The notes beneath the pieces were generated by a model that saw only the letters and a program-made list of their open reading frames with translations, was not told the DNA's origin and made no database searches. A stretch of 7,036 nucleotides of DNA. Origin: Pirellulaceae bacterium (lineage in GTDB: Bacteria > Planctomycetota > Planctomycetia > Pirellulales > Pirellulaceae). Shown in pieces: positions 6,899 to 7,036 of the stretch (position 1 is the stretch's first letter; each line of letters begins with the position of its first letter). The DNA is taken from the NCBI GenBank assembly GCA_022448645.1, contig JAKVBZ010000158.1, positions 1 to 7,036 on the forward strand. The letters are read 5' to 3'. The position numbers and the translations under genes were made by a program.

Positions 6899-7036
6899 AA
6901 TACCCTGCCTTTGCCGATTTATTTCTCGATGGTTCCTTGTGGCCAGCCTGCAGGCATCTCGGTCTATCGTTGTCCGGGCGGCAACATCGAGGGACCGTTT
7001 TGGGCGGGATTTTCGCAACTGGACTCAGAAGCCCGG
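6899..7036. other. Unassigned right edge, no supported gene
   Basis: After the phosphoesterase stop I see no clear terminator hairpin. Two partial frames reach the window edge: a plus frame from the ATG at 6929 without a ribosome binding site, and a minus frame ending at the TAG at 6964-6966, whose last residues read GPSMLPPGQR. Either could be the end of a neighbouring gene or part of a dispersed repeat. Neither has a recognisable domain. Confidence 0.3.

Noticed and set aside
6941..6960. GCCTGCAGGC palindrome near the right edge
   Set aside because: A 10-base palindrome without a loop cannot form a hairpin, and a single short palindrome is expected by chance.

Overview
The window reads as a planctomycete chromosome segment, probably of the Pirellulales/Rhodopirellula kind. 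Three things suggest this: a PEP-CTERM protein with the short 'RVRCG'-type C-terminus, a very large secreted double beta-propeller protein with a methyltransferase-like module between the propellers, and an integrase tail of the 'LMRHES' type. This placement rests on remembered family features, not on a database search.

Layout from left to right. Positions 1-894 (+) hold the 3' part of a secreted beta-solenoid protein made of short Asn/Gly/Thr/Leu repeats and ending in a PEP-CTERM sorting signal. The last codons of this gene form a perfect 9-bp hairpin, and a second hairpin follows the stop. Positions 895-1243 look like decayed mobile DNA. They contain a short unassigned ORF and, in another frame, the last ~59 codons of a tyrosine recombinase, whose stop codon is one base from the mature 3' end of a minus-strand tRNA with anticodon CAT (1245-1317, best read as tRNA-Ile2). 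This is the arrangement expected of an eroded integrative element at a tRNA attachment site. Positions 1318-1475 are non-coding and carry a terminator-like, REP-like palindrome just after the next gene.

Positions 1476-5747 (-) hold one 1423-residue exported protein. Its order is signal peptide, first PQQ-type propeller, degenerate SAM-methyltransferase-like module, second propeller, then a malectin-like C-terminal region that appears to be split by an extra beta-sandwich module. Positions 5748-5959 are a divergent promoter region. Positions 5960-6898 (+) hold a secreted calcineurin-like metallophosphoesterase. The last 138 bases contain nothing that can be assigned confidently.

The three protein genes all encode exported or surface proteins. 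No shared pathway is evident: the propeller gene and the phosphoesterase are divergent neighbours, not an operon. I did not find a clearly novel multi-gene system. The features most worth a second look are the hairpin embedded in the PEP-CTERM codons, the integrase remnant against the tRNA, the REP-like palindrome, and the nested domain architecture of the large protein.
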